DNA of 56,503 nt from Pseudomonas aestuarii (GTDB taxonomy: Bacteria > Pseudomonadota > Gammaproteobacteria > Pseudomonadales > Pseudomonadaceae), in assembly GCF_027988105.1 (NCBI RefSeq), contig NZ_JAQJZJ010000018.1:1-56503 (forward strand), given 5' to 3'. Below the pieces are notes generated by a model. That model searched no databases. It saw only the letters and a list, made by a program, of their open reading frames with translations, and was not told the DNA's origin. The translations under genes and the position numbers were made by a program. Below, one piece after another: positions 48,564 through 56,398 of the stretch. Every line of letters starts with the position of its first letter. Position 1 is the first letter of the stretch.

Positions 48564-51008
48564 ATGCAACACCTAGCTCACTACCTGTACCGCGACAGCA
48601 ACGATCAGCTGACCTTTCGGCTGATTCTCCCCCGCCTGCTTCAGCAGCGCTTCCCCTACGTACCCCGCGAAATTCGCTGGCCGCTCGACGGTATCGCCGT
48701 CGATGAAGCCCGCGCTCTTGCGCTCGACTTGGCTGAGCGCATCCGCCAACTGCGCTTTCGTATCGGCGAAATCAAGACTGCCGACGGCTTGCTCCAAGCG
48801 CTGACCGACATTCAGGCGTCGATCAGACCACTGAGCCAACAGGATCCCCGCCCGAGCATCACGTCGCACAGCTCACAGATCATGTGCCCGGTACAGGATC
48901 TGAACCTGACCATCGGCCGTCAGCGCTATGAGCAACTGCGCCGCATGCCCACCTTTCTGCTACGCGAAGTGCAGCAGTTCACCCTGCAAGTTCCCCTCCC
49001 CGATCTGCTCGGCGCAGCCTATCCCTTGCTGCTGAAAACCCAGGTGTTCGAGCTGCACACGCTGAACCCGACAGAGGCACAGCAGCGCGCGATTTTTGTC
49101 CTCCAGGGTATGGCCGAGCTGACCGCACAGTTGGAACAGCACCTGCAACGCAGTGAGTGGCTACCGCTGTACCAAGCCAGCTTCCAGCTGGAATCACTGC
49201 GCCGTTACCTGCTGCCCGAGCACGGCCTGCATTTTCGCCATAACCCCCGCTGGCTGGCACTTCGTCCACAAGATCTGCGCGACCGCGACCACGAATTTCT
49301 GCGCCAACTGGACAATCCCGCAGGTGCCAGTAACGCCCCGCACCGCCTACACCCAGCCCATGGACAACATCACCTGCTGGATGTGGATATGCCCGAGCTG
49401 CTGAGGAGCCACTACCCCCAGTTGCCCGCTCGGCTGACGTTCGACCTGCATACCCACGACCTGCATGAGGCGATACTGAAATCGGGCTTTGTGCTCGAGC
49501 GTTTCGATTGGCTGTCGAGTCTCGCCCTCCAGGGCCAGCAGTTCGGTAGCGGTATCCCCACCCTCAATGAACTGCGTATCCATGTCGAGGCCATACGAGC
49601 ACGTTTGCGACCTGACAGCGACACACCGATGCCGCCAGGTCAGACACCACCGCCAGCACCAACACCTAATAACGATGACAATTGGGCAATGCCATCTAGC
49701 GATCAGCACTCAGCCCCAGCCAATCCGCTCGGGGCGATGTTTGCCGGCGGCCTGACACCTCGCAGTGAGCAATCACCGGAGGGGAACACGACAATTCAGC
49801 AGTTGATGGAGCGTTACCGACGGGACCAGGAGCTGACCGGGCAGTGGTCGCACCAAGGCACACGCTTTCTCAACTGTGCTCGCCTGGAAGTCGTCTGTGA
49901 ACTCCTCGGGCCGTCGCGCCACATTAGTACGGTGACGACGGAGGACTTCCGCAACCTGCGCACTGTTCTGATGATGTACCCCCGCAACCGACGCCAACTC
50001 AGCGAGCTCAACGGCATCCCGATCCATGTCCTGCTCCAGCAGGGTGGCTATGAAGCGATTCATCCCAAAACTGCGAAGAAGTACTTCGACCTGGCTCGGG
50101 CAATGTTTCGCTTCGCCTATGAGAACGAGTGGATCGTCCGCGATATCGCCGGACCGATTCGACTGAAGGAAAAAACCAGGAAGCGCAGTGCGCGTGTGCG
50201 ACGGGCCTATACCCAGAGTGAACTGGGGCAGCTCCTCAACGGCCCGGTGTACACCTCCACAAAGGTGCCGCGCTGGCGCATGGACGACTTCAAGTTCTGG
50301 TTACCACTGCTCGGCTTGTTCACAGGCTCCCGACTGAACGAGCTTTGCCAATTGACGATCGAGGATATCGTCCAGACGCCGGAAGGAACCTGGATGATGA
50401 GCCACAACCTCAACCACCCACACAAGCTGCTGAAAAACAGCAGTAGCGCACGCGACATCCCACTGCACTCAGTGCTGCTGGAGAAAGGCTTCCTCGACTT
50501 CGTTGCGCAACGCCGACAAGCAGCCGCATCCCCCAAAGAGCTGTTGTTTCCGCAGATGCGTGCCGACATCCGCCGCGCGCATAGCCACATCGCTTCCCGC
50601 TGGTTCTGTGGCGACCCACAACGAGCGGGTTACTTGCAGCAGTGCGGCTTTCCTCGCCTCAACGGTCTGAGTTTCCACTCGCTGCGGCATACCTTCATCA
50701 ACCAGTTGCGCCAGACGGGCGTCGATCAACCGCGCATTCAGGCGCTGACGGGGCACAGCAATGAGTCAACAACCGCAGAGTACGGTGATGGCTACAGTAC
50801 CGAGATCAAGCAACAGACCGTGGAGATGCTGCGTTTCAACATCGACCTCAGCCACATCAGCTTCGAGGACTATCAGGGGTTACAGAAGATCAGCCATCGA
50901 CCGGGACGACCAGCACGAGCAGGAGATCAAAGCCCACCAACCCGCAAATCCATAGAGATGGAAAATCATAATACCGGGCTATTGATTGACTGGCTTAAAC
51001 ACCAGTAA
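48564..51008 (+). CDS. Large tyrosine recombinase with triplicated N-terminal module
   Basis: 814 residues from ATG 48564, preceded by GAGG. A catalytic domain fills the C-terminal half: R590 in FTGSRLNELCQL, the box H705-x-x-R708-H709 in HSLRHTFINQL, LTGH, and the nucleophile Y740 in TTAEYGDGY. Typical integrases have about 400 residues; the extra N-terminal 320 residues contain three related units, about 16-63, 137-186 and 268-318, each with an LPxLL-like helix, YP, an FxLHT-type strand (weaker in unit 1) and an EA-rich helix. Unit 1 resembles the DUF6538 domain of some integrases. A proline-rich linker (TPPPAPTPNND) joins this to an SAM-like core-binding domain (residues about 410-550). 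It is the first gene after ssrA. Confidence 0.88.
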   Translation: MQHLAHYLYRDSNDQLTFRLILPRLLQQRFPYVPREIRWPLDGIAVDEARALALDLAERIRQLRFRIGEIKTADGLLQALTDIQASIRPLSQQDPRPSITSHSSQIMCPVQDLNLTIGRQRYEQLRRMPTFLLREVQQFTLQVPLPDLLGAAYPLLLKTQVFELHTLNPTEAQQRAIFVLQGMAELTAQLEQHLQRSEWLPLYQASFQLESLRRYLLPEHGLHFRHNPRWLALRPQDLRDRDHEFLRQLDNPAGASNAPHRLHPAHGQHHLLDVDMPELLRSHYPQLPARLTFDLHTHDLHEAILKSGFVLERFDWLSSLALQGQQFGSGIPTLNELRIHVEAIRARLRPDSDTPMPPGQTPPPAPTPNNDDNWAMPSSDQHSAPANPLGAMFAGGLTPRSEQSPEGNTTIQQLMERYRRDQELTGQWSHQGTRFLNCARLEVVCELLGPSRHISTVTTEDFRNLRTVLMMYPRNRRQLSELNGIPIHVLLQQGGYEAIHPKTAKKYFDLARAMFRFAYENEWIVRDIAGPIRLKEKTRKRSARVRRAYTQSELGQLLNGPVYTSTKVPRWRMDDFKFWLPLLGLFTGSRLNELCQLTIEDIVQTPEGTWMMSHNLNHPHKLLKNSSSARDIPLHSVLLEKGFLDFVAQRRQAAASPKELLFPQMRADIRRAHSHIASRWFCGDPQRAGYLQQCGFPRLNGLSFHSLRHTFINQLRQTGVDQPRIQALTGHSNESTTAEYGDGYSTEIKQQTVEMLRFNIDLSHISFEDYQGLQKISHRPGRPARAGDQSPPTRKSIEMENHNTGLLIDWLKHQ

Positions 51009-51342
51009 CCCGTCCACTTACCGGGCAGAAAGCCAACCCCCTCGCCAACGAGAAAACATAAGCCTCTAGTATGCGATTGGCGCATTATCCTGCAGGAGCT
51101 TTACAGTTTAAGTAACTTAACCTGGCACAACAACAGACCGCCAAACAACACCCCAGCCCTCTGCAACCCTTGCCAGCCGGAGGTTGCAGAGAGTTCAATA
51201 TATATTTACACAACACCGCAAAATAATATTCTTGACGAAGTTAAAACCAGCACTATATTCGAAAACAAGTTTGGCATAGCCCAAGCCCGGCCATTCGCAA
51301 TGCTCCCGTCGGCCTACCTTTGGAGCACTTTTAGGAGTTTCA
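51009..51342. other. Non-coding gap between the two recombinase genes
   Basis: 334 bases with no convincing gene. It holds a palindrome TTAAGT A ACTTAA (51108-51120) and a perfect 10-bp inverted repeat CTCTGCAACC (51159-51168) with GGTTGCAGAG (51182-51191). The second half is A+T-rich, as expected for the promoter of the downstream recombinase. Confidence 0.5.
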
Positions 51343-52653
51343 ATGCAATGCACTAATACCCTGACACTAACAGTCCCGCAGCACCTCGGATTCAATTATT
51401 CAGAAATTGTGTCCCATCTCCAAAGCCTGCTCAACGATCCAGCGCAACTAAGCACGATACTGGAGCGCGTTCCGGCCCCGTCCTTCGCTCAGCCGAATCT
51501 ATCCATGTCGATCCAAACGGCAGCGGACAAGATGATCTGGGATTACACGGTCAAAGGGACCTGGAAGCATGGTACGGCTTACAAGTACAGGTCCCAGCTA
51601 AAGCAGATCGTTGAGTTCCTCGGCAAGGATCGACCTGTTCTCTCGCTGAGTCTGGCCGACCTTACAAACCTGCAAGAGACCCTGAGCAAGAAAAAGAAGA
51701 ACACTCAAGCACTGGTGCCGCTAGATGAGCTCGACATGATTAGCACAGGGGTCGAGGAAATCGTTCGTGGCGAAACTGCTCACCGCTATTTCAATCTCCT
51801 GAAGCAGTTCATGACGTACTGCGAACACAAGAAGTGGCTGATCAAACTACCTCTTAACGAGGTAATGCTCCCTCCTCTGTCCAAGCAACAACGCCACTAC
51901 AAGACATTTACCCCTCTTGAGCTTGAGGGTGTTTTCCATAGTCGTATTTACACGACACAGGCTGCAGAAAATTTCAGATGGATCCCTTTTAGCTACTGTT
52001 TTTGGCTCCCCCTGCTAGGAGCTTTCACGGGGGCCCGTCCTGGAGAGCTGTGCCAACTATATGCCGGCGACATCTTTAAGTCTGCTGGAATCTGGGTTAT
52101 CCGAATTACGGATGAAGGGCCAGAGCAACGGCTTAAAACTGCCTTCAGCGCCCGGGAAATCCCAATCCACCCGACACTTGTTGATATAGGCTTTCTGGAT
52201 TTTGTGGCAATGCGGCAGAAGGAAGGAGGACGCTACCGCCCCCTTTTTCCCGAGCTGCCCTACGACAAAAAACATGGATTCGCACGCACGGCATCCCGCT
52301 GGTTTAGCGGCCAAGGTGCTAACGATCACGGCTATCTACCAGAGTGTGGCTTTTATAAAGGGATGGGCGCCTGCCTTTACAGCTTCCGCCACACGTTCGT
52401 TAACTCCCTGCGTAACGGGGTTGGCGCGCAAGAGTTGATGATCAAGATGCTGATAGGTCACGGCACCAACGATGACACGACCACAAACTACGGCGAGGAA
52501 CTTTCGCTATCTCGACGACAGACGACAATCGCAAAGGTAAATTTCGATGTCGACCTCTCTCATATCTCATGGGAAAACTATCAGAAACTCCAGCAACGTA
52601 AGCCGCACTGCCTCAAGGAGAAACGCAAAGCACCCGATCTACGACGCCGTTGA
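51343..52653 (+). CDS. Second tyrosine recombinase
   Basis: 436 residues. A core-binding domain (about 65-190) precedes the catalytic domain: R232 in FTGARPGELCQL, the box Y346-x-x-R349-H350 in YSFRHTFVNSL (tyrosine where the first recombinase has histidine), MLIGH and the nucleophile Y383 in TTTNYGEEL. AGGAG lies six bases before ATG 51343. The C-terminal segment DVDLSHISWENYQKLQ is almost identical to DLSHISFEDYQGLQ in the upstream recombinase, so the two are distant paralogues. It has no N-terminal triplicated module. Codon use is more A+T-rich than the upstream gene. Confidence 0.9.
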   Translation: MQCTNTLTLTVPQHLGFNYSEIVSHLQSLLNDPAQLSTILERVPAPSFAQPNLSMSIQTAADKMIWDYTVKGTWKHGTAYKYRSQLKQIVEFLGKDRPVLSLSLADLTNLQETLSKKKKNTQALVPLDELDMISTGVEEIVRGETAHRYFNLLKQFMTYCEHKKWLIKLPLNEVMLPPLSKQQRHYKTFTPLELEGVFHSRIYTTQAAENFRWIPFSYCFWLPLLGAFTGARPGELCQLYAGDIFKSAGIWVIRITDEGPEQRLKTAFSAREIPIHPTLVDIGFLDFVAMRQKEGGRYRPLFPELPYDKKHGFARTASRWFSGQGANDHGYLPECGFYKGMGACLYSFRHTFVNSLRNGVGAQELMIKMLIGHGTNDDTTTNYGEELSLSRRQTTIAKVNFDVDLSHISWENYQKLQQRKPHCLKEKRKAPDLRRR

Positions 52654-52667
52654 TCAACCCGCCTCGT

Positions 52668-55010
52668 TCAATATTCACCTGGACGGGGCGGTTCCCCTCG
52701 AACCGTTCGATTCTCCCCCAGTAATTCCGCACCAGCCTCGGTCATTGTGTCCAAACTCAGTACCGGTACAGCCCCCAGAATTCCCGATCTATCCAGCTCC
52801 CCCTTCAATTGCCTCAACTGACTCGAAAGCTGCATCCCCATCGTACTGCCGTCGAAGCTAACTCCACTACAAACTCGAAGCTGTTCATCAGACCAGCAAT
52901 CGAACCCCGTCAATGGAAACGACACGCTGCCGATATGCGCCCGAACCCTCGCGTCGAGTCCAACCTGTATCTGCTCCGCCAAGCGGTTCATCACCTGACG
53001 ACTCTCACAGCCATAATTCACATGCACGAACACCTGCGTAATACCACCTGATGTGAACTGAATGGTTGGTGTGACGCCCTGTGCAGCAAGCCTTTCGAAA
53101 TCCAGAGCTGTGACCCCTTCAAGGTGTAGCCAACTGTCCGGAGATGTCAGCTGCAAATCAATATTGCACCCCTGACTGTTGAGAACCTGCAAATTTGCCC
53201 AACTCGGCGCAATCTGGGCATGGTGCGTCAGCTCCCCAAGCGGAGCTTGCCCAGGCATTCCGAAAACGATCCCCCACCGGGTAAACCGGCGATTCAACTC
53301 CCACAGCATATCCATTACCACCCGCCAATCGTCGCTGCTCTGCACTGACTGCACGCCCTGTCGCAACAAAGCGGCCTGCCCAAGACGTGAGGCACGGTGC
53401 ATGGCCGGAGTGGGATATATGGCCGAACTCATTCCAGCGGACTCGACCTCGGCGCTTAAGACAGACTTTTTAGCTCCCTCATCAACGAATGCAACTCGCC
53501 CATCTCCGCTCTCATTTCGCAGATTTCCTCCCGCATCATCGTGCGCAGTTCTTTCATCAGCACCTGATTTTCCAGCGCCAGCGAGGTCATCGCCTGAAGC
53601 AAGGGATACATCGTCCCTGCCAGCTCTTCGCTCGTTGACACTTTCATTTGCCGCATTGAGTCCAACTTCACGGCCAACGCCAGTGACAGTTCCTCCGCTC
53701 GGTGCAGGGCTTCTTGCTGAGTCATTTCCTCGGCCACTCTTAGCTTGCTCATTTATCCACCACTCCAATCGATTTCTATCTGCTTCTGATGGCTCATAGC
53801 CCACCGCCGAGATTCCGCGAAGCGACAACTCAAACCACATCCTTCTCCGAAACGCCTCTGATCCTGTTACGCCGACGCGCTTCAAGCCTCGCTGCAGGGA
53901 TCGATCTGCCATCGCTTCGTACACAGCTGAATGGGCCGATCTCGCCACGCATACCTTGGTCGATTCGACAAATGCGGTCCGCGTCGGCTTGTTTCGCCAG
54001 ACCCAATCAATGCGCTGGTCACCTCGAGGCTTAGCAATAAACCGACGCATCTTCGGTATCGACTCCGATAGAGGTAGTGCTGGGGCTTCAACTGACTCGT
54101 CAAACTGAACCGCTCCGTCTACGGATGGCTGCTCCTCGACAAATGGACGAAGCAGGTGAAGGTGTTGCGACTCAGCAAAGTTGAGCTGTTTGGACAGTGC
54201 GCCCCACGAATAACCTTTTCCGAGATCACTCCCCTTCATGGGCAGGCCATCTCCAAGTCGAAAAGAGATGCCTGACACGCGACCAGTGCTGGCGATATTC
54301 GGGATAGGGGTAACACCTGCATTGATCAGGCGATGGATAAACGTAGGGAACGACGGCTTGCCTGCTAATGCGGCATCGAGCAACTGCTGCAACAGCATCC
54401 GGTCAGACGGCATTCTCGTACGAATGGCCATGTTCAACTCATTACTGGTCGGCGATTTTTTTCTGGCAGGGACTCCGCCGGGCCGACCCACCGTCACTTG
54501 GTACAAACCATATTTGACTTCTAAGCGAGCGGCGGCCGACTCCCATCGCCGAAAATCCATCCTTGGATTCCATATCCGGCCACCGCGTTCGACTACAGAA
54601 AACACGATGTGCACATGCAGGTGTGCTTTGTCGCCGTGCACCACATAAAGTACCTGACGCTCGCCAGGGGCAACCTCTGCCATGGCCTCTTTAGCCAGAG
54701 CAATAGCTTGCTCTGCGGTTAGCTGATCAGCAGCGTGCTCATCATTACCCGGGAAAAAACTCATTACCGAATGAACGAAATAGTCCTGCGGTGGCTTCTT
54801 CCCACGACGCTCCTGAGCAGTGAAACTCCATAGCCGTTCAGACCATTGCTTTGCATAGCTGATTGGGCTTTCGCCTGGCAGCATCGGTAGCGCATTCAGC
54901 GACTCATGTCGCAGAACGCGCTCGTTCGACTTTCCTTGCCGGGACAGCAAGTACCTGATCAGATTACGCAAATGCCGCTTCGAGCGATGCTTGCGAACCT
55001 TAAAGATCAT
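52668..55010 (-). CDS. MOBP-like relaxase with possible primase-like C-terminus
   Basis: 780 residues. The N-terminal relaxase domain (PF03432 type) has Tyr20 in LIRYLLSRQGK, the likely nicking residue, and the three-histidine metal site H125-x-D127-x-x-H130-x-H132 in VVHGDKAHLHVHI. ATG 55008-55010 lies inside the 3' end of mobC. Residues about 420-518 are low-complexity and charged, the part overlapped by the nested gene. The C-terminal part (about 590-740) has LNSQGCNIDLQL, GVTPTIQFTSGGITQVFVHV and SFPLTGFDCW, spaced like the RepB-primase family used in RSF1010-type MobA/RepB proteins, but without the usual acidic LDDL. That reading is tentative. It is needed for oriT nicking and transfer. 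Confidence 0.85.
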   Translation of the reverse strand: MIFKVRKHRSKRHLRNLIRYLLSRQGKSNERVLRHESLNALPMLPGESPISYAKQWSERLWSFTAQERRGKKPPQDYFVHSVMSFFPGNDEHAADQLTAEQAIALAKEAMAEVAPGERQVLYVVHGDKAHLHVHIVFSVVERGGRIWNPRMDFRRWESAAARLEVKYGLYQVTVGRPGGVPARKKSPTSNELNMAIRTRMPSDRMLLQQLLDAALAGKPSFPTFIHRLINAGVTPIPNIASTGRVSGISFRLGDGLPMKGSDLGKGYSWGALSKQLNFAESQHLHLLRPFVEEQPSVDGAVQFDESVEAPALPLSESIPKMRRFIAKPRGDQRIDWVWRNKPTRTAFVESTKVCVARSAHSAVYEAMADRSLQRGLKRVGVTGSEAFRRRMWFELSLRGISAVGYEPSEADRNRLEWWINEQAKSGRGNDSARSPAPSGGTVTGVGREVGLNAANESVNERRAGRDDVSLASGDDLAGAGKSGADERTAHDDAGGNLRNESGDGRVAFVDEGAKKSVLSAEVESAGMSSAIYPTPAMHRASRLGQAALLRQGVQSVQSSDDWRVVMDMLWELNRRFTRWGIVFGMPGQAPLGELTHHAQIAPSWANLQVLNSQGCNIDLQLTSPDSWLHLEGVTALDFERLAAQGVTPTIQFTSGGITQVFVHVNYGCESRQVMNRLAEQIQVGLDARVRAHIGSVSFPLTGFDCWSDEQLRVCSGVSFDGSTMGMQLSSQLRQLKGELDRSGILGAVPVLSLDTMTEAGAELLGENRTVRGEPPRPGEY
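53456..53752 (-). CDS. Nested MobB-like coiled-coil protein in another frame of the relaxase gene
   Basis: 98 residues in an alternative frame inside the relaxase gene. It begins MSKLRVAEEMTQQEALHRAE and has repeated heptads (ALENQVLMKELRTMMREE, MGELHSLMRELKSLS). The putative start ATG 53750-53752 has GGAG and GGTGG a few bases upstream. The relaxase itself is low-complexity over this interval. ColE1 (MbeB, MbeD in MbeA) and RSF1010 (MobB in MobA) have nested coiled-coil mobilization genes of similar kind, so the same role is proposed: strengthening the relaxosome. No sequence family is recognised. Confidence 0.6.
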   Translation of the reverse strand: MSKLRVAEEMTQQEALHRAEELSLALAVKLDSMRQMKVSTSEELAGTMYPLLQAMTSLALENQVLMKELRTMMREEICEMRAEMGELHSLMRELKSLS

Positions 55011-55305
55011 CAGACAAGCCTCGTAGAAAGCGCAGCTCGGCTGCGATTTCACGCAAGGCGGAGTCGTCCACCAGCATTCCGCTATTAGCCCAATAAGCCA
55101 GCTGGTTGAGGTTGTTACCAATACGGGACAGCTGGCTGATCGATTCAGCATCCCACACTGATCGTGGTGGAATAATTTCGCGATCCAGCGCAGCTCGAAT
55201 GAGCCAATCGGCCACACTGAGCTGCAGATCGTTCGCCTTGGCGAAGATAAATTGCTTGTCGCTAGGGGTTATTCGGAGGCAAAGCCTCGCTGTTTTTCTA
55301 TCCAT
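55000..55305 (-). CDS. mobC: Relaxosome accessory protein MobC
   Basis: 101 residues from ATG 55303-55305, with AAGG eight bases upstream. It has an N-terminal ribbon-helix-helix-like part (ARLCLRITPSDKQFIFAKANDL, RAALDREI) and the MobC signature ISQLSRIGNNLNQLAYWANS. MobC-type proteins help melt oriT and recruit the relaxase. The stop overlaps the relaxase start by 11 bases, so the two are translationally coupled, as is common for mobCA. Confidence 0.9.
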   Translation of the reverse strand: MDRKTARLCLRITPSDKQFIFAKANDLQLSVADWLIRAALDREIIPPRSVWDAESISQLSRIGNNLNQLAYWANSGMLVDDSALREIAAELRFLRGLSDDL

Positions 55306-55795
55306 GATGAGCACCTTGTTATTATTTTTATGTCAATGCTATTGACGTATTAAGTACGTCTTTCTTTTTCAAACGCAGTGCCGAAAAAGCGAGTCGCGTT
55401 GGGAGGAACGGAGTGACGTACAACGCCTTTGCTCGCAAATTCGCCCTTCGATAAAAAGTATCTCACAGGAAAATCCGAGAAAAACGTCGCCGAGGAAACT
55501 CGGTCGTTATGGATGGAAAGTCGGTATTACCCGTGATTTTTGCCGACGAACGGTCAATTACTCATAACTAGAGTCCCGCCCAATTCGGCCTTTTCTTTCC
55601 AAATTTGGATCACTAGATTACGAATTCGGCCCTGCATGTCCGATTTCGGATCAGTGAGGCCGACATGCGCTAGGTCCAACCGAAATGGGCTGACGCATAC
55701 CGTTTTCGGACAGTGGATTCCTGATTGGGCGTCGGCTATCCGACCCTAGAAGTTGGGACCGCAACCCCGTTAAAGACACTAGGGACTGAAAAATC
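55306..55795. other. Non-coding interval, candidate oriT region
   Basis: 490 bases upstream of mobC with no convincing gene. It contains the inverted repeat GACGTA TTAAG TACGTC (55344-55360), about 40 bases from the mobC start, which is the usual place for a mobilization oriT or MobC operator, and the degenerate direct repeats at 55582-55716. The nick site cannot be assigned. Confidence 0.5.
55582..55716. repeat. Three degenerate direct repeats
   Basis: AATTCGGCC occurs at 55582-55590 and 55623-55631, 41 bases apart, each followed 10 bases later by a similar block (AAATTTGGATCACTAG and GATTTCGGATCAGTGA). A third, weaker copy of the second block is GTTTTCGGACAGTGG at 55702-55716. They lie just before the ParS-like gene and could be protein-binding sites such as iterons. 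Confidence 0.4.
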
Positions 55796-56398
55796 ATGGA
55801 TCAAGTCTTTGAAAATCACTTCTGCACTCGCTACCCGGAAATTTTCCCCTCCAGTGGAAATGAGATCGCCCCGTACTTCGGCTTCGAGTGCCGAAACGGC
55901 TGGTTCGAGTTGCTCGACGCGACTTGCACGCTCATTCAGAAGCACCAGCAGGAACAACTCTGCGCCCCTGTGATAGCAACACAGGTCAAAGAAAAATTCG
56001 GCACGCTCCGTTTTTACTACCGCGGTGGTGATGACTACATCGGCCGCCTGATTGACCTAGCAGAATATTTGTCGGATTCCATTTGTGATGTATGTGGAAA
56101 ACCCGGTCAGACGCTAGAGCGAAATAAATGGTTGCGTACACGGTGCCCTTCCCATGCAGTCGAGCCTGGCAATCCAGCGGCAACAGTATCTGTCCCCACA
56201 GAATCGCCATCACAATTCGCTGACGTTATTGCGGCAGCACTGCATCTCTTTGATCTTGATGCAGCCGCAGCTGCTCGATGGCTTACAAACACCAACCGCG
56301 CGCTATCCCAGTCGCCACTCTCCGAAGCAATTTCGGCGGGCAACTACCAGCAAGTCGTCACTTTGATTGGGCAAATTGAGCATGGCGTAGGTCGATAG
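55796..56398 (+). CDS. Zinc-ribbon protein fused to a ParS/MbcA/Xre toxin-binding domain
   Basis: 200 residues. The first 95 residues (ENHFCTRYPEIFPS, NGWFELLDATC, VKEKFGTLRFYYRGGDDYIGR, shown as VKEKFGTLRFYYRGG) belong to a common uncharacterised family. A zinc site C97, C100, C117, H120 follows (CDVCGKPG ... CPSH). Residues 141-198 match the toxin-binding domain of Xre/MbcA/ParS antitoxins: VIAAALHLFDLDAAAAARWL, NRALSQSPLSEAIS and VVTLIGQIEHG. The N-terminal DNA-binding domain that usually goes with it is absent. A RES-type toxin would be expected next, but lies outside the window if it exists. AGGGA precedes ATG 55796. Confidence 0.75.
   Translation: MDQVFENHFCTRYPEIFPSSGNEIAPYFGFECRNGWFELLDATCTLIQKHQQEQLCAPVIATQVKEKFGTLRFYYRGGDDYIGRLIDLAEYLSDSICDVCGKPGQTLERNKWLRTRCPSHAVEPGNPAATVSVPTESPSQFADVIAAALHLFDLDAAAAARWLTNTNRALSQSPLSEAISAGNYQQVVTLIGQIEHGVGR

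Noticed and set aside
53179..53799. 206-codon plus-strand frame opposite the relaxase gene
   Set aside because: No domain and no ribosome-binding site. The nested minus-strand frame explains the unusual composition better.
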